A stretch of DNA of 64,000 bases from Pelobates cultripes (Eukaryota; Chordata; Amphibia; Anura; Pelobatidae). The stretch lies in assembly GCA_933207985.1 (NCBI GenBank), contig OW240918.1:19165673-19229672 (forward strand). The letters are read 5' to 3'. Numbering within the stretch: position 1 is the first letter of the stretch; each line of letters starts with the position of its first letter. Below the pieces are notes generated by a model that was given only the letters and a program-made list of their open reading frames with translations, was not told the DNA's origin and made no database searches. Shown piece by piece: positions 12,661 to 24,190 of this stretch. The translations under genes and the position numbers were made by a program.

Positions 12661-13197
12661 AATCTGATTAGGAATTGAGTAAGATGACTGAAAAGGGGTC
12701 ACTCAATGTACTGCAAAATATAATATTATGTAAATAATTAGCAGTGCACAGATAGTAAAAATAAATAATATTTTTTAATATATGAACATGACTTTTTTTA
12801 CTGCTCATCCTTTGTTCCTTCTATTGCTCACTTCTCACTTAATCAGTGAATAAAACCAACGTTTAGTGACTGTCCGCATGGCAGGTGCATCTTCGCCTGT
12901 TTGTCCCTTAGTTCACCCTCTTGAATTTGTTACTTCCTTTATGTTTCTTAAATGCATACTATAGTGCCAGGAATGCAAAGCTATAACTCCCTCTGTCCCT
13001 CTCCCCCCTTGCACGTGCGCCAACATGAATAAAGTGTTAAAACGTTTTTTATTTACTTACTTGAATCTAGCTCCACCTCAAATGACGTCACTCGATGAGG
13101 CGCAAATGCGCATGCGCAGAAGTATATGACTTTGGATGTCCTTATACTTTACATTGCAGTACTAAGTGCAATAGGGATACTGTACCAAGACCATTTA

Positions 13198-13783
13198 GAA
13201 ACATAGAAACAAAGCATGTGAGGGCAGATAAGAACCATTCGGCCCATCTAGTCTGCCCAATTTTCTAAATACTTTCATTAATCCCTGGCCTTATCTTATA
13301 GTTAGGATAGCATTATACCTCTACCACTTAAGCTGGAAGGCTATTCCATGCATCCAATACCTTCTCAGTAAAGTAATACTTCCTGATATTATTTTTAAAC
13401 CTTTGCCTCTCTAATTTAAGACTATGTCCTCTTGTTGTGATAGTTTTTCTTCTTTTAAATATAGTCTCCTTCTTTACCTTGTTGATATCCCCCGTCTCAT
13501 CTTTCCTCCAAGCTATACATATTAAGTTCCTTCAACCTTTCCTTGTAAGTTTTATCCTGCAATCCATGAACCAGTTTAGTAGCCCTTCTCTGAACTCTCT
13601 CCAAAGTATCAATATCCTTCTGGAGATACGGTCTCCAGTACTGTGTACAATACTTCAAGTGAGGTCTCACCAGTGTTCTGTACAATGGCATGAGCACTTC
13701 CCTCTTTCTACTGCTGATACCTCTCCATTCTGCTAGCATTTCCCACTGCTCTATTACCTTGTCTGCCTACCTTTAAGTCAATG
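13198..13783 (-). mobile_element. CR1-like LINE 3' end, 5'-truncated
   Basis: Read on the minus strand it runs from the RT C-terminus (near 13783) to the octamer tail (AGAAACATAGAAAC, 13198-13211). Compared with 23796-24190 it lacks about 30 bases around 13490, where the CR1 text jumps from TTGATATCCCCC directly into CATCTTTCC. 5' truncation is normal for LINE insertions. Confidence 0.85.
13497..13739 (-). pseudogene. LINE reverse transcriptase C-terminal fragment
   Basis: An open stretch of about 80 codons with [13 protein letters not shown] and [12 protein letters not shown], the same region as at the window start. It is truncated at both ends by the 5' truncation and by the internal deletion near 13490. 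It is a non-functional fragment. Confidence 0.8.
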
Positions 13784-13849
13784 AGGGAATTTCAGTAAGC
13801 TGAAGTGGTCTGGATGCCTATAGTGTCCCTTTAACCTATCTTTTGAATG

Positions 13850-13986
13850 TCTCACACCCTTTAGTATACCTTATTCCAAATTTTCCCTTGTGTCTCTTAC
13901 ACCTCCCTTTTGTGTGTATCTTACTCCCTCCAGCCTCTTTGTGTGTCTCTTACTCCCCCCAGCTCCTTACTCTCTTACTCCCCCCA
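13850..13986 (+). repeat. Pyrimidine-rich minisatellite with TTGTGTGTCTCTTAC motif
   Basis: Degenerate units of about 22-26 bp, for example TTGTGTGTCTCTTACTCCCC, repeated four to five times with almost no purine other than G in GTGT. The same motif forms the array at 30160-30420. Both arrays directly abut a palindromic MITE. Confidence 0.65.
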
Positions 13987-14326
13987 GAACTTCTCGCGAA
14001 CGGTTCGCCGCTCACGGCGAACTCCGGTCAGCTGACACGTCCCGGCCAATCTCCAGCAGACCCTCCCTCCCAGACCCTCCTACTTCCTGGACAGCATCCA
14101 TGTCATTTGCTAAGTTGGAATGTTAACTCAAACAAATAGAAAATGATGTTGTAAAATGAAATGAAACATGGATGCTGTCCAGGAAGTAGGAGGGTCTGGA
14201 AGGAAGGGTCTGCTGGAGACTGGCCGGGACGTGTCAGCTGACCGGAGTTCGCCACGAACAGCTCGTGGCAAACCGCGGCGAACCGTTTGCGAGAAGTTCG
14301 CGGACTGTTCGCGACATCTCTACTGC
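13987..14326. mobile_element. Palindromic MITE with captured loop
   Basis: Two long arms pair almost throughout: 13987-14102 (GAACTTCTCGCGAACGG through GGACAGCATCCATGT) against 14165-14299. The right arm continues for about 25 bases (to CGCGACATCTCTAC, about 14326) that have no partner on the left, so the left terminus is truncated against the minisatellite. The arms are CpG-rich. The unpaired loop, 14103-14164, is AT-rich and is the copied sequence described at 12021. No ORF; non-autonomous. Confidence 0.8.
14100..14151 (+). repeat. Loop copy of the 52-bp sequence at 12021
   Basis: Perfect 52/52 match to 12021-12072 in the same orientation. Its first bases (ATGT) overlap the end of the MITE left arm (CCATGT), a 4-base microhomology that could have guided a template switch. 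Confidence 0.85.
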
Positions 14327-16377
14327 AGAGGTCATCATATTAAAACTCAAACGTTTATCACACCTCAAATTACATTTCCTGTTGCTTTTCATTAATGTGC
14401 ATACTCTAAGGAAAGTGAAAATTATCTCATGAATCTTAACAGATCTCTTGTTTTTCATTCTAGCTCAGTTCTTCACATTCCCTTCACTAGTTCTACTTGC
14501 TATTGTTGGCCAGCAGAAGAATGCAAGATCTGGTCTACAAAAGGCATGTTTTGCTTCTGCGAGAATTTAACCAAGAAAATTACAATAGCTATCTGTGATT
14601 ATACCATGAGAGGTTACATATCAGAAAACATATTTAGTTTTGGTCAAAAAACATCACATTTGAATTATCATCAGCATTAAAATTGCGCAGTCCACTGGAG
14701 CTGATATTAGCATATATGTTATAATATTCAATTACTTCTTTAGTGGAAAGAACACATTTTAAAAAAATTATGTAGTCTATTTATTTTTCAATCCACAGAC
14801 AAGGTAGCCGTCCAATTACCCAGCCAGATAGAAAAGGATGCTAACTGTATGATAAATTATTTTAAGTGACAGGCACTATGGAAGAAAATCATACCTAATT
14901 TCACATGAACAAGCAGTAAAGTGCACTACTTGTCACTTAGAACATTTTCATTATCTGTTTTCTGCTTGTAATTATATGCATTTTTAATACTGCATAATCA
15001 ATTGCTTGTGTAGTTTTCATGCTAGAGTAAGATTTGTTTTCACTTATATGAGTAGAAACCCAGAAATAAACTTGGAGAGGATGCAAACTAAAAAGGAAAA
15101 TGTATTTGCAACTTTGATGCTGGAACTCGAATTTCATAAAGAGAATATTGCATCACCCATTACATCATGTCATTGTATAAAATATTTGTAGTACATACTT
15201 TATAATATGTTCGCCAGCATTATCCATATTTCATTTGCTATCATAATTATTTCAGAATATGAACAGTCTGGTATACAATGTCCCTAATTCTACACTTAAG
15301 TAGGTTTAGTTAGGAGTAATAATAACAGGTAAACTCTCACAAATTAAATGGTATGTCTTATTTTTCAAAACTGCATAAATTATATACAGCTAGACACTTA
15401 TATATTTATCAACACTAGTAATATTTAATTCGCTATCATAATTGTCTAAGAAATTACCAAGTCTGGTATATAATATGTTTCAAATTAAAACAGATAGTCA
15501 AGTTTAGAATCTAAGGTATGGTGATCCTTGTTGTCTACCAAACAACACTTAAAACAACTGAGCTATGAGCTATATCAAGAGTTAAACCAGACCTTAGTGT
15601 TGTTACTAGTTATGACTGTAATGTTAGTTCTAAAGTCTAATTGCAACAGAGCAGAGAGCTAGATAGCAGCCTGTACTAGATAAGTGATAAACTATTCTCT
15701 TAGCAAGGTAAGCCTTGATACACGTGGCCTGTTCTTTGCTGTTTATGTTTTGCATGGGCTATGTATTTTTCATTACACTTGTACATCCAGTTTTGGCCGA
15801 ACTGCAATTCGTCCGAATTTAAGCCAATCAACTTTAATTTTTCACACAATATACAAAGATTTTTTTTCTAAGTAATTAATAAATCACTCTTAAAAAAAAA
15901 GTGAATCTTAAATGTATGAATGTTGCTCATTGGAAATCAATAGTAGTATGTGGAATTATTCACTGGCCATTAACCAAGGCAAATAATAGAAACAATGACA
16001 CTACGGTGATTCCAATGCTCTCTTGTTTGGTATGTTTGTGAGTCATATTCTAATTACTTTTATTACTATAATTTATAAAACACTAACGTGTTATAGAATA
16101 GATAAACTAACAAACATGTATTTGCACAAATAAGCACCAAAGCTTCATCCAATGTTAGTAACAGACAGAAGCGTGAAATAGAGTGACACAGGAATTGAAG
16201 AAAATGCAATGGCAGCCAGTTTGGGAGAACTGGTAGTAGTACCATTCACCAGACAGAGACTGACATAGGGGCTATAGTGCTTGAAGGAGGAAAGATGAGA
16301 CATTCCATTTCGTAATGAATAAGTTTAATTAAAGTGAGCAGTCATTTATTTATAAATGGCAAAGAGACAGACATGAT
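14327..16377. other. Anonymous DNA with one diverged direct repeat
   Basis: No gene seen. The stretches 15225-15285 and 15423-15480 are diverged direct repeats about 195 bp apart, sharing GCTATCATAATT and AGTCTGGTAT. Confidence 0.45.
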
Positions 16378-16617
16378 TCAAGAGAATTGGAGAAAGATAT
16401 GAAAAAGAGACAGGTAGATCTGTATATCATAAGCATAAAAGTGATTTTGGAAACCAAATAAATAAATTAAGTTGACAAGATAGGCAAAAATTATTAAGAT
16501 GAGTAGGAGATAAAGATCAGAACCTTGGGGCACATGGATAAAAAGAGTGGAGGTGAGGAAGCCCAGAAAGGAAAACCTGGAAAAAGTGCCGGGAGAGGAA
16601 GGAAGACAAAGATGCAA
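16378..16617 (-). pseudogene. Decayed L2-like LINE reverse transcriptase core
   Basis: The minus-strand frame holds VPQGS followed about 30 residues later by FYAYDIQIYLS. In L2-type LINEs these are the PQGS box and the catalytic box (usual form YADDTQ-YLS), with this same spacing. The first catalytic Asp of YADD is replaced by Tyr here (YAYD), so the fragment would be inactive even if complete. Flanking text is too eroded to extend the domain. Two frames run across it, consistent with old indels. Confidence 0.6.
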
Positions 16618-17262
16618 GAATCATGTAGACCAAGGTTAAAAGGTAAAACGAATGCTTCAATATAATTGTTTTTTAGGTTTATTATCCGTATATGTATCAC
16701 GTTGTTTATTAAATGATGTATCAATTTCCTTCTAAGTAATTAAGTTATTATTTGTGTTTTTTTTAATTAATGATTAGATTATATTTGTAGGCTTTACTTG
16801 AAACAAACCAAAACATGATTTTATTTTTCCTTGCGTTACTGACATTATCTTAAAAAATGTAGACCTTAAAATTAAGAGCTGCATATGCACACATGATTTA
16901 TTAATACAATATGAATGGCTTGATTTCATATCAGACATTGCATTGCCAGAAATAAGAAGTACTTAGAAGATCTTTGCCCCGAGGTTAATGGGAGACACAG
17001 ATAATGGGAGTCATATTTGTTTTATGTCGTAAGATGGATTATGTAGTGTATTGGGAAATGGGACAAAATAGATTCAAGTCTTACTTTAACCTTCAAAGGA
17101 TTAATACTAGAGCATTACATTTTTGTCAAATGACATTTTGCTAAAGTTTCCGTAGTAAATGTACTTTGGTTTTACCACATACTAAAAATACATTTGCTGA
17201 TGAAAATAGTTTTTATGAAGATTTAATATATACAATCTTTGACACCCCCTGAAAAATATATA
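16618..17262. other. Anonymous AT-rich DNA
   Basis: No gene or paired termini seen. It may include eroded upstream parts of the LINE fragment at 16378-16617. Confidence 0.45.
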
Positions 17263-17484
17263 CAGTTGCAAGAAAAAGTATGTGAACCCTTTGGAATGAT
17301 ATGGATTTCTGCACAAATTGGTCATAAAATGTGATCTGATCATCATCTAAGTCACAACAATAGACAATCACAGTCTGCCTAACCCCTTAAGGACCAAACT
17401 TCTGGAATAAAAGGGAATCATGACATGTCACACACAAATAATGAATTGTTGCCATGTTTTTATTAAACATTCACAGTGGGACAC
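17263..17484. mobile_element. Tc1/mariner-like DNA transposon terminus, interrupted
   Basis: CAGTTGCAAGAAAAAGTATG follows a TA at 17261-17262. I recognise this as the end of a TA-inserting DNA transposon family widespread in fish and frogs; its class is from memory. The text (TCATCTAAGTCACAACAATA and later TATTAAACATTCACAGTG) is broken at about 17383-17431 by a different sequence, CCTTAAGGACCAAACTTCTG onward, which is half of another frog palindromic repeat. No transposase remains. Confidence 0.5.
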
Positions 17485-17489
17485 CACTT

Positions 17490-17545
17490 AGGGAACCGTA
17501 TCAAATGCCTTGGCAAAATCCAAGTAGATCACATCCCTCCAAGTA
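17490..17545 (-). pseudogene. LINE reverse transcriptase motif A fragment
   Basis: The minus strand encodes DVIYLDFAKAFDTVP, the YLDFAKAFD motif that carries a catalytic Asp in CR1/L2-group LINE reverse transcriptases. Only about 18 codons are recognisable. The sequence CAAGTAGATCA is repeated at 17520 and 17539, a small local duplication at the break. Confidence 0.65.
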
Positions 17546-19282
17546 GATCATGTTCCTCATCACACTTCTTTTAGCACATAAATTCCTGCCAACTACCATT
17601 GGTTGTGTTGTGACATGTGCAATACTATTGTATAAGACAATTTACTTAGAGAGTTTAGAAGAGAAGAAATATATGACATCCAGTAACTCCACATGTGTCA
17701 ACATTTATAAAAACTCCTTACTGCATTTCATATTTGGGTAAGACAATACAAGAATTGAAAGAGTGGGTTTTAAATACAAATCAATAATAAGAACAGGCTG
17801 ATCAACCTTCTGAAACTGCAACATTTTAGTGTAAAAATAATTCATCTCAATTCAAAGTAGAGGCAATTGATTACAGGTGATCATGTTTTAAATTCGAGGG
17901 TAACAGAACAAATCTTAAAAACAGAAAGGTTTATTGAATAAAAGAAATGGATACATTATAGCCAAGATTGCTTTTAAAAGAATATGTAAATTATTTCAAG
18001 TTTTGATGCTAATGCATTATTATATGACACTGTTTTTGAAGGTTTGCTTACTTCGAATAATTTTCCCTTTATAGTTTATATCATTCTTTGACTAAAGAAC
18101 ATATAATTTAAACTTTTATAAGTTTTAAAGATAGGAAGAGATTAACATGGAAGTATTATTTGATGATGACAAGACTTGTCTACTCTCCTAACAATAGCCT
18201 GAAAGTATAATAGCCATTTGATAAGTTCTAATTATTTTATATTTTTGTCATTTTTGTGCACTTTACACTTATGACTCAAAGAAGATATTGTCACATTCTT
18301 AGTTTGTTGGCTACAAAAATATCATCAAAATCTATAAAAAGATTTGATAAGGAATACTATTTAATTGTGGAGTGTATACACCTATGCCTAAATACAGGCA
18401 ATAAATGAAGTCTGGGACTACCAGATATTATGTTTACCACCAACAAAGTGATTTGGTGCCTGTTTGTAGAGGTTTGATGACTATGGATGCTTTAATAAAT
18501 TGCACCCTCCCTCCAATCAGGTTTATCAATTAAAATTCATTATTAGGTAAAATATTCAGATTTTAAATATGAAAATTCCAAAACTCCATCATATTTATAT
18601 TAAATATTCCTTCAGTCACCTACTGAGTTTTTAATCCATTATTAATTGTAGAATAATGACTGTAGACCTAATGTGAAATAAAAAGAAATGTACAGACTTT
18701 ATGTGAAATTATTGAACATGACAAGACAGCCTGGTGGAAGGGTAGACATGTTTTTAATACATAGCTAGGAAAGAATTCATCTTTGTTTACCTCTATTATG
18801 TTTGGAATGTGTTTGATAGTTTAATTATCTTAGTGATTTATGCAAAACCAAGACATGAGACCATTTGTGAAAAATATATATATTTTAAGGCGCATAACCG
18901 ACGAAGTTACCCCAACATGACAAATTAAGTATTAGTGTGCATTGAAGTCAGTAAACATAGCTTGGCTGCAACAAACTAGGGTCAATAAATAAAAAGATAA
19001 AGTATATATTATCAGACCTTAGAGTGGCCGGCTTAATGTATGGAACAAAGAGTATAGTCCTAACAAAGAATATGGATAACCAGACACAGGTCAAGGACAT
19101 GAGAGGGTAGAATAATCTAATACACAAACCAAAGACTAACCAAAAACTTTATAGAGTAAAAAAATATATAATTTAGCTGCATGTACATATTCCAGAAACA
19201 GTGACTTCTACAATGGCTGGGTTAGTTCAATAAGAATTGCTAACATTACCCATATCTGTATCGTAGTACACGTTGCTGATGC
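17546..19282. other. Anonymous AT-rich DNA
   Basis: No gene, RNA gene or paired terminal repeats seen. Confidence 0.45.
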
Positions 19283-19560
19283 TTAAAAGGAACACTATAG
19301 TCACCCATACTACTTCATCTCAATGAGGTGGTCTGGGTGCAGTGGTCCTGTCCTTTTAATCCTGCTATGTAAAGCATTGCAGATTTTTAGAAACCGCATT
19401 GTTTACATTGCAGGATTTAATGCACCTTTAGTGACTGTCGCCCTGACAGCCACTAGAGGCACTTCCTCTGTCATGAATCGAAACTCAGTCTGGCAGTCAA
19501 TTGCTGTATATAGACGTATGTAGAATATATTTGATTGGAGGAGCGTGGTGTTTCTAGAAT
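19283..19560. mobile_element. T2-like MITE, left part
   Basis: TTAAAAGGAACACTATAGTC at 19283 is a T2-type terminus, followed by GAGGTGGTCTGGGTGCAGTGG and CAGCCACTAGAGGC, segments shared with the MITE at 49164. The right terminus is missing, so the copy is truncated. Confidence 0.65.
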
Positions 19561-22006
19561 CCATGGAATCATCATCCTATGTAAGCATCTCAACAAATGT
19601 AAAACACATTTTGCCCATTGCCTTTATTATTAGCTATCCTATAGACATATATAGAAAACGAGGGAGAGAAGTTAAAAAAGAAACCAGACTAGTGACAGCC
19701 TTGTTCAACAGGCTTAGTCTCCTAAAAATTCACTAAGTCACTGAACAGAAACTACTTATCTTCCTCCTCCTTAACTTCTACATACCCTTATATATTTATC
19801 CTTGAAAGGTAACATAAACTCTCTAAGAAAGAGGAGGAACTAAACTCAAAAATCGATAAATACAGGGACTTTTAAAATCATCATAAAGGGAGTCTAGTAT
19901 GCAGTTCTCTGTTACATTCCCACTTCGTCAGAGACCCTTCCAACAGTATGACCTGTAAAATAATTAACTTTCTTGCTGGGCTCACATTTATTTTTTTTCA
20001 TTTTTCTGTATATTTTTGTCTTTGGAAAAAAGCACAGAAAATCAGACAGACCATGAAACAGCACAGTTTCTATTTAGCTCACGGATACTGGTGGTATGAT
20101 ATGACAAACTCTGTATAAAATAATAGCTACAACAAGTGGGGGGGTGACAAGGTACAAAGTGCTTTTTAATCTTTGTATTATGATATCTATATTGTAAGTA
20201 TAGGCACAGTTGATATATCTTTAGCTCAAGTTTTCTGTCCAAGTATATGGGCTCTCACAATACATTCCTTGCCAATCAATGCATTCAGCACAATGCATAG
20301 TGAATTGCACTAAGACTCATAATTGTTTGCTTGTCTTTATTAAAACATTTAATAATACTACCAACACTGTGTAAAGGATATAAAAGAAAGGATATAAACT
20401 TTGCAAGAATTAATGACAATTACCTCCCTCATTCTGCTACATACCGGAACATTCATTACTCACAACGTACAGTGTTGTATAATAGCAGCCAAAACAGTAT
20501 GCGAAAGCCAGGACCGCTTAGGGACATTCCAGTGTTTTTATATCACTGAAACAGAATCTGTAGATAAATGCATTGCTTTATTTATGTGCCTTTGAATCAC
20601 CCCATATTTTTTAAATTAAACTTACAGTAAATGAATCAAATCTGGTAGAGAAGAGGTTAATCTAACCGGATTGAAAATAAATGTAATCTAAAAGATCCAT
20701 GTTTAAATTAACGTCGACCACATATTCTTCATAAATAATACTGTTATTGATTTATACATGTGAGGGGCTTGGAGGAAGTATAGAGCATTAGCTAATATCA
20801 ATTACACAGGAGGTACTTCAGTATATATCAATCACAGCTCCTTGTTTCCACACATTATTTCTTTGGATCAATATTTTGTTATTGTATTTTAACATTTCTA
20901 TACAAATCATACTTTAATCTACTCTAAATCTTTGTGAAATTGAATGCAGTTCTTCAAAAAAAGCTTCATTACATTTTCAAAACAATGCAATTATGAAATA
21001 TGAATTCTTTTGTAATGCTGTAGATTTAGCATACTCCAAACACCCAATTTCCTATTCATGTCATGACTTGCTAATAAATCTGCTACCTAGTAAAATGGAA
21101 TTATTTGCCTCTACAGCACATACAATTTCAAACTCCGCACATCATTTTAAAATCAAAACTGCTGGTACGCAACATGCCCTGATACTATGGTGTGAAGTAT
21201 CCTCAGAAGTGGATTAGAAAACATTCTAGCATGAAGACAACTCAGATGAAAATGTATGTAGATAGGAGTAGCAATTTTAATAAAAATGCAATTTTATATT
21301 GATAGTTAAATTACTTGCTGTTAGCTGTGAACATTTATATGTTTTTGTAATACTATCATAAAACATTAAATAATGTATAAGTGGAAGGTACATAAAAAAC
21401 AATTGTTGCGAAAAAGAAAATGACCCTTTTTGAGCAGCCCTAGTCAGCCAAAAATATGTATACAGTGTATGCTCTGTCTCCGATCACAGCATTCTGTTTA
21501 GCATCCTTCACATTTGTACTAAAATTGCTGTAAGGATTTGACCCTCTACATAATTCTTCTTAGCCTTATGTTGAGAGGACCCAATTTGGCTTTGGAAGTT
21601 ACAGATCATGAAACACAGTATTTTATCCAGTAGGTTTCCTGGAGGCACTGCTGCAATGTTCAAATCTTGTATTTAAGCGTATATTGAATTTTATCATTCC
21701 ACTAAAGAAGCCTTGACATGATACTTACTGAAATAAATGTGACCTGCTTTCTTTTATATTTACTGTATGAAATGTAATTGTGCTGCATGTTACATAAGTA
21801 GTTTTTTTAACGTAACGTAACTCTGTGACTCTATTACAATGGAGCTCTATCCAATTGGATATCTCGATAGTGATGTTGATAAAGTAAATCATTTTCAGGC
21901 TTTTTAAGCAAAATAATGTGTGTGTTACTGTTGTGTAGTGTGTGTAATGATTTTCAGTGGTATTAATGTGAATTGTATGCTTATGTATTCTGGAATCCCA
22001 TAGGAT
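19561..22006. other. Anonymous AT-rich DNA
   Basis: No gene or clear repeat end seen. Short open frames lack recognisable domains. Confidence 0.45.
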
Positions 22007-22296
22007 AAACTACCAGAACAAGAGGACATAGCCCAAAACTAGAGGAGCAAAGGTTTCAAAATAATTTCAGGAAGTATTACTTTACTTACAGGGTGGTGGA
22101 TGCATGGAATAGCCTGCCAGCTAAAGAGGTTTAGGTTAACACAATGAAATAGTTTATGCGTGTGTGGGATAGGCAAAAGGCTATTCTAGCTATAAGATAA
22201 GGCATGGGACTAATAAAAATATTTAGAAAATTGAGCAGACTAGATGGCCCGAATGGTTCTTATTTGCCATCACATTCTATGTTTCAATGTTTCTGT
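22007..22296 (+). mobile_element. CR1-like LINE 3' end, short
   Basis: Starts within the coding C-terminus (AGAGGACATAGCC; TGCATGGAATAGCCTGCC) and ends with the 3' UTR and a degraded octamer tail (TTCTATGTTTCAATGTTTC). The coding part has many substitutions, making it one of the older copies. Confidence 0.8.
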
Positions 22297-22475
22297 TATA
22301 CTAACAAGAATGTTGATTGATTTAAATAGAATACAAAATCAACAAAAAAGCAATGCAAATGCCCCAGATCCTCTATGTATGGGTACACACTTATACATCA
22401 TACACCTATCAAAATTTGAGTCAACTGTTGTCAAGCACACAATATTGATATTTTGCAGGAATGGCCGTGTTGTCA

Positions 22476-22858
22476 TTAAAGGGTTAACGGATATCTAGAG
22501 GCTTTTTGGGAAGACAGCCACTAGATTTGTTTCTGCAGCTATAACCAAATTAAACTCAGTTATATATCAAATGACTCCCCTAGAGAACCTTTAATTGGTG
22601 CAGCATACAAACTAATTTCTCAATGCTTCCCTTTGGGAAGCATTGGATTGGTTGAGATCATCAAGACTGGTGATCTCAGCCAGGGAGGCAGCCAGGGAGG
22701 CAAAGCTGCAGTACAGAGACCAGCACGACACAGAATGTAAGGTATGTAGATCTTACCTTAGGGGGGAATTTCTTCATAGGAAATACCTACATAGGTAGCA
22801 AAACACTATGGCATTACCAATACATTTTGTATTCCAAATGCTGTAGTGTTCCTTTAAT
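22476..22858. mobile_element. T2-like MITE with TTAA ends
   Basis: TTAAAGGG at 22476 and GCTGTAGTGTTCCTTTAA ending at 22858 define a 383-bp element. The interior has an inverted segment (ATGCTTCCCTTTGGGAAGCAT, 22623-22643) and GATCTCAGCCAGGGAGGCA, shared with the MITE at 57400. No ORF. Confidence 0.65.
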
Positions 22859-22879
22859 AGCTAACTCTTTAGATACATT

Positions 22880-23530
22880 ATAACTAAGGTGCTGGTCCAT
22901 TCCACTGTCCTTTCTCGCCTTGACTACTGTAATCCACTTCTCAGTGGTCTTACGTGCTCCCAACTTGCACCATTACAGTCCATATTGAATGCGGGGGCGA
23001 GGCTCATCTTCCTGTTCTTGATTTCAAATCTCTACATAATGCTGCTCCCATCTATCTATCCTCCCTTATACATAAGTATGTCTTGTCTAAGCCCTTACGA
23101 TCTGCTGAAGACTTACGTCTATCTTCTGTCCGTACTCCCATCTCTAATGCTCGCCTTCAAGATTTCTCGAGGGCTGCACCGTTCCTGTGGAACTTGCTTC
23201 CCTCCTCCGTTAGATGCTCACCCAGTCTCCACTCCTTCAAAAAATCGTTAAAAACCTACGTCTTCATAAAAGCGTATCAATTAAACTGTTAATAGCTACT
23301 GACTGACTCCTCATCTGCAACTGTCACTAGTCTAACATTATCCTTACCTTTTTGTGTAATTTTACCCCACTCCCTCTAGCATGTAAGCTCATTGAGCAGG
23401 GCCCTCAACCCCTCTGATTCTGTTTGTCCAACTTGTCTGGTTACAGCTACATGTCTGTTCGTCCACCCATTGTAAAGCGCTGCAGAATTTGATGGCGCTA
23501 TATAAATGGCATAATAATAATAATAATAAC
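22880..23530 (+). mobile_element. L2-like LINE 3' end with (TAA)n tail
   Basis: Holds the RT C-terminal region and a 3' UTR ending AGCGCTGCAGAATTTGATGG, CGCTATATAAATGGC and (TAA)n at 23512-23529. The GCGCTATATAAAT end followed by a short simple repeat is typical of L2-group LINEs in frogs and fish. Relatives of this tail lie at 26330-26370 and 62080-62130. Confidence 0.75.
22889..23292 (+). pseudogene. L2-like reverse transcriptase C-terminus, broken
   Basis: The frame from 22889 carries VLSRLDYCNPLLSGL and LAPLQSILNAGARLI. After an internal deletion near 23015-23020 the sequence continues in another frame with FKSLHNAAPIYLSSLI, APFLWNLLPSSVR and SFKKSLKTYVF, ending at 23292. These are standard landmarks of the C-terminal third of L2-like RT proteins. 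The frame change and missing segment between the blocks show a dead copy. Confidence 0.75.
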
Positions 23531-23795
23531 TCTGCAAGTACATTAAATAAAGTATGAAGCCTTTACTAAAATTGACTTATGAAATATAAACAATAAATTG
23601 ATTAGTGATTGCACCCTTTTGGCTTAATATACTTAAATAATTTGAAACCATTTCTATCTGTAGGTATAAATAACTGCAATATGAAAACATTAGTTGAAAT
23701 GCAGGAATATATGTTTAATTGCAAATTTTAAAAATATAGAAGATGTGAGTGACATATTTGCACGAAATAACAAGCAGTATCTAGAAAAAATATAA

Positions 23796-24190
23796 TAGAA
23801 ACATAGAAACATAGAATTTGACGGCAGATAAGAACCATTCGGCCCATCTAGTCTGCCCAATTTTCTAAATACTTTCATTAGTCCCTGGCCTTATCTTATA
23901 GCTAGGATAGCCTTATGCCTATCCCACGCATGCTTAAACTCCTTTACTGTGTTAACCTCTACCACTTCAGCTGGTAGGCTATTCCATGCATCCACTACCC
24001 TCTCAGTAAAGTAATACTTCCTGATATCCTTTTTAAACCTTTGTCCCTCTAAGGACTATGTCCTCTTGTTGTGGTAGTCTTTCTTCTTTTAAATATAGTC
24101 TCCTCCTTTACTGTGTTGATTCCCTTTATGTATTTAAATGTTTCTATCATATCCCCCCTGTCTCATCTTTCCTCCAAGCTATACATGTTA
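23796..24190 (-). mobile_element. CR1-like LINE 3' end
   Basis: Begins with the octamer tail in reverse (ATAGAAACATAGAAACATAG) and extends through the 3' UTR to the RT C-terminus, where it is 5'-truncated near CAAGCTATACATGTTAA. This copy retains the CTGTGTTGATTCCC region that is deleted at 13490. Confidence 0.85.

Larger units (their letters stand above)
12948..13834. mobile_element. T2-like MITE split by a CR1-like insertion
   Basis: The left end is TTAA (12948-12951) followed by a degraded ATGCATACTATAGTGCC. The right end is GCCTATAGTGTCCCTTTAA with TTAA at 13831-13834. Removing the CR1 copy at 13198-13783 leaves a MITE of about 300 bp. It carries CpG-bearing words (GCGCATGCGCA near 13108) also seen in the MITE at 49164. 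The MITE was in place before the CR1 insertion. Confidence 0.75.
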
